Positions 6,294-6,436 of a DNA stretch of 6,436 bases are shown in pieces. Both the position numbers and the translations under genes were made by a program. The notes below the pieces were generated by a model that was not told the origin of the DNA, did no database searches, and saw nothing but the letters and a program-made list of their open reading frames with translations. Origin of the DNA: Candidatus Poribacteria bacterium. Its GTDB lineage: Bacteria; Poribacteria; WGA-4E; WGA-3G. The number at the start of each line of letters is the position of its first letter. Position 1 is the stretch's first letter. The DNA is taken from contig VXXH01000345.1 in NCBI GenBank assembly GCA_009835515.1, positions 1 to 6,436 on the forward strand, in the 5' to 3' direction.

Positions 6294-6436
6294 TTAGTTT
6301 TCTGCTTTATCAAGCAATCCAAAAATCTCTGTTGCTACTGAATTTTGATCTTGTTCCCTCCAGATGCCGTAGTCGTCATCATAAATGATAGTTTCATGAC
6401 GCGCACGATATAAATCTTGAATAACCTGTTCAATAT
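6294..6436 (-). CDS. C-terminal end of an unrecognised protein (partial)
   Basis: Reading leftward from 6434, 46 codons stay open to a TAA at 6296-6294, giving a tail that begins IEQVIQDLYRARHETIIYDD and ends 'FGLLDKAEN'. The other two minus frames contain stops, and this frame ends only 6 bp before argH, as expected of the preceding operon gene. Composition looks like an ordinary soluble protein. It does not match the end of argG as I know it, and I do not recognise the family. The start lies outside the window. Confidence 0.65.
   Translation of the reverse strand, partial: IEQVIQDLYRARHETIIYDDDYGIWREQDQNSVATEIFGLLDKAEN

Noticed and set aside
5919..6341. 140-residue plus-strand open frame opposite the start of argH
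   Set aside because: Antisense to the highly conserved ArgH N-terminus; composition is that of a shadow frame (Cys/Phe/Val rich, no motifs).

Overview
The window looks like a chromosomal segment from an uncultured, Gram-negative-type bacterium. A secreted WD40 propeller protein beside a cytoplasmic sulfatase-family enzyme with a 'DTFRAD' N-terminus, plus housekeeping genes with toxin-antitoxin-like genes between them, resembles what I know of Candidatus Poribacteria and related marine or sponge-associated lineages. This placement is inference from protein style only; there is no rRNA or marker gene to prove it.

Layout. Positions 1-197 hold no gene but carry a compact palindromic element (11-152): a perfect 10-bp inverted repeat at its ends and several short hairpins inside. 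It lies immediately upstream of a plus-strand gene (198-1781) for an exported seven-bladed WD40 protein with an extra C-terminal domain I do not recognise. This gene converges, across an 81-bp spacer, on a minus-strand gene train that fills the rest of the window.

Read in the direction of transcription (right to left), the train is: the 3' end of an unrecognised gene (6434-6294, running off the window), argH (argininosuccinate lyase, 6287-4791), a HigB-family toxin (4757-4476), a small protein resembling the N-terminal half of COG5499 HigA antitoxins (4436-4029), pyrF (OMP decarboxylase, 4017-3304) and an alkaline-phosphatase/sulfatase-superfamily hydrolase (3299-1863). Gaps are 6, 33, 39, 11 and 4 bp, so a single operon is likely. 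No promoter for it is visible; it should lie beyond the right edge.

Functionally, argH completes arginine synthesis and pyrF completes UMP synthesis, the two pathways that share carbamoyl phosphate. The HigB/HigA-like pair sits between them, and the last gene is a hydrolase whose usual Cys nucleophile position holds Thr. The most notable points are the palindromic element, the HigA-like partner that appears to lack a helix-turn-helix, the Thr-type sulfatase-fold enzyme, and the WD40 protein's unrecognised C-terminal domain.
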